Below are positions 5,884 to 5,971 of a stretch of DNA of 5,971 bases, one piece after another. The stretch lies in the NCBI GenBank assembly GCA_964343345.1, contig CAYFJE010000063.1, positions 1-5,971 of the forward strand, written 5' to 3'. The stretch comes from UBA6624 sp964343345 [NCBI: uncultured bacterium] (GTDB taxonomy: Bacteria; UBP7; UBA6624). Every line of letters starts with the position of its first letter. Position 1 is the first letter of the stretch. The position numbers and the translations under genes are program-made. Below the pieces are notes generated by a model. It saw nothing but the letters and a program-made list of their open reading frames with translations, searched no databases and had not been told where the DNA came from.

Positions 5884-5971
5884 ATTTCTAAATTTTCTAA
5901 GAAAACCTTGGTTTCGAACCGGGTTGTTTTTATTTTCTTGCTTGTTTCTAAAGAAATTATTCTCTTATTTT
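5873..5971 (+). CDS. Start of an exported or membrane-anchored protein (cut by right edge)
   Basis: An ATG at 5873 opens a frame that runs uninterrupted to the window end (33 codons) and overlaps the M23 gene's stop by 11 bp, matching the overlap style of this operon. The peptide begins MKSKFLNFLRKPWFRTG and continues with a hydrophobic run (LFLFSCLFLKKLF). The basic n-region plus hydrophobic core look like a signal peptide or N-terminal anchor. In many bacteria the gene after ftsX and an M23 peptidase is ctpA, an S41 carboxy-terminal processing protease with just such an N-terminus. That is an expectation from gene order, as no catalytic part is visible. No Shine-Dalgarno precedes the ATG. 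Confidence 0.6.
   Translation, partial: MKSKFLNFLRKPWFRTGLFLFSCLFLKKLFSYF

Noticed and set aside
1-5971. CRISPR array, tRNA, transposon ends or toxin-antitoxin pair
   Set aside because: No direct repeat series, cloverleaf, transposase or paired small basic/acidic genes were seen; coding sequence fills nearly the whole window.

Overview
The window is AT-rich (roughly one third G+C by eye) and very densely packed. Nearly every base is coding, gene junctions overlap or abut, stops are almost all TAA, TTG appears to serve as a start at some junctions, and clear Shine-Dalgarno sequences are scarce. There are no tRNA or rRNA genes, CRISPR arrays, transposases or phage genes. This suits a streamlined free-living bacterium, and small low-GC aquatic lineages such as Actinomarinales-type actinobacteria come to mind. 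No phylogenetic marker is present, so this placement is a guess. UGA acts as a stop (ftsX-like gene) and Trp is encoded by TGG, so the standard code fits.

Layout. (1) At 3-524 (+) lies the 3' part of a multi-pass membrane protein cut by the window edge. (2) At 510-2661 (-) is a three-gene unit, transcribed right to left: a small LapA/DUF1049-like two-helix membrane protein, thioredoxin reductase (trxB) and a PLP-dependent threonine dehydratase/serine racemase-type enzyme. The last gene meets the membrane-protein gene tail to tail with a 15-bp overlap. (3) A 30-bp divergent spacer at 2662-2691 must hold whatever promoters drive both directions. (4) From 2692 to the right edge (+) runs a chain of overlapping genes: a compact CsaB-like polysaccharide pyruvyl transferase, a WecG/TagA/CpsF-family glycosyltransferase, a shortened FtsX-like membrane protein, an EnvC-like coiled-coil M23 peptidase with intact metal ligands, and the start of another membrane-anchored or exported protein.

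The right-hand operon is an envelope unit. TagA-family enzymes add a sugar to a polyprenyl-linked glycan precursor, CsaB-family enzymes put pyruvate ketals on wall polysaccharide (the classical receptor for SLH-domain surface proteins), and the FtsX/M23 pair is the membrane sensor and peptidoglycan hydrolase of cell separation. Fusing these into one overlapping transcript suggests coordination of wall-polymer decoration with septum splitting. The most notable points are that FtsX has no FtsE gene beside it and seems to have lost the cytoplasmic coupling segment, that CsaB is strongly shortened, and that the TagA-like enzyme carries Pro-Glu-Ser where the family normally has Pro-Asp-Gly. No clearly undescribed defence or mobile system is visible.
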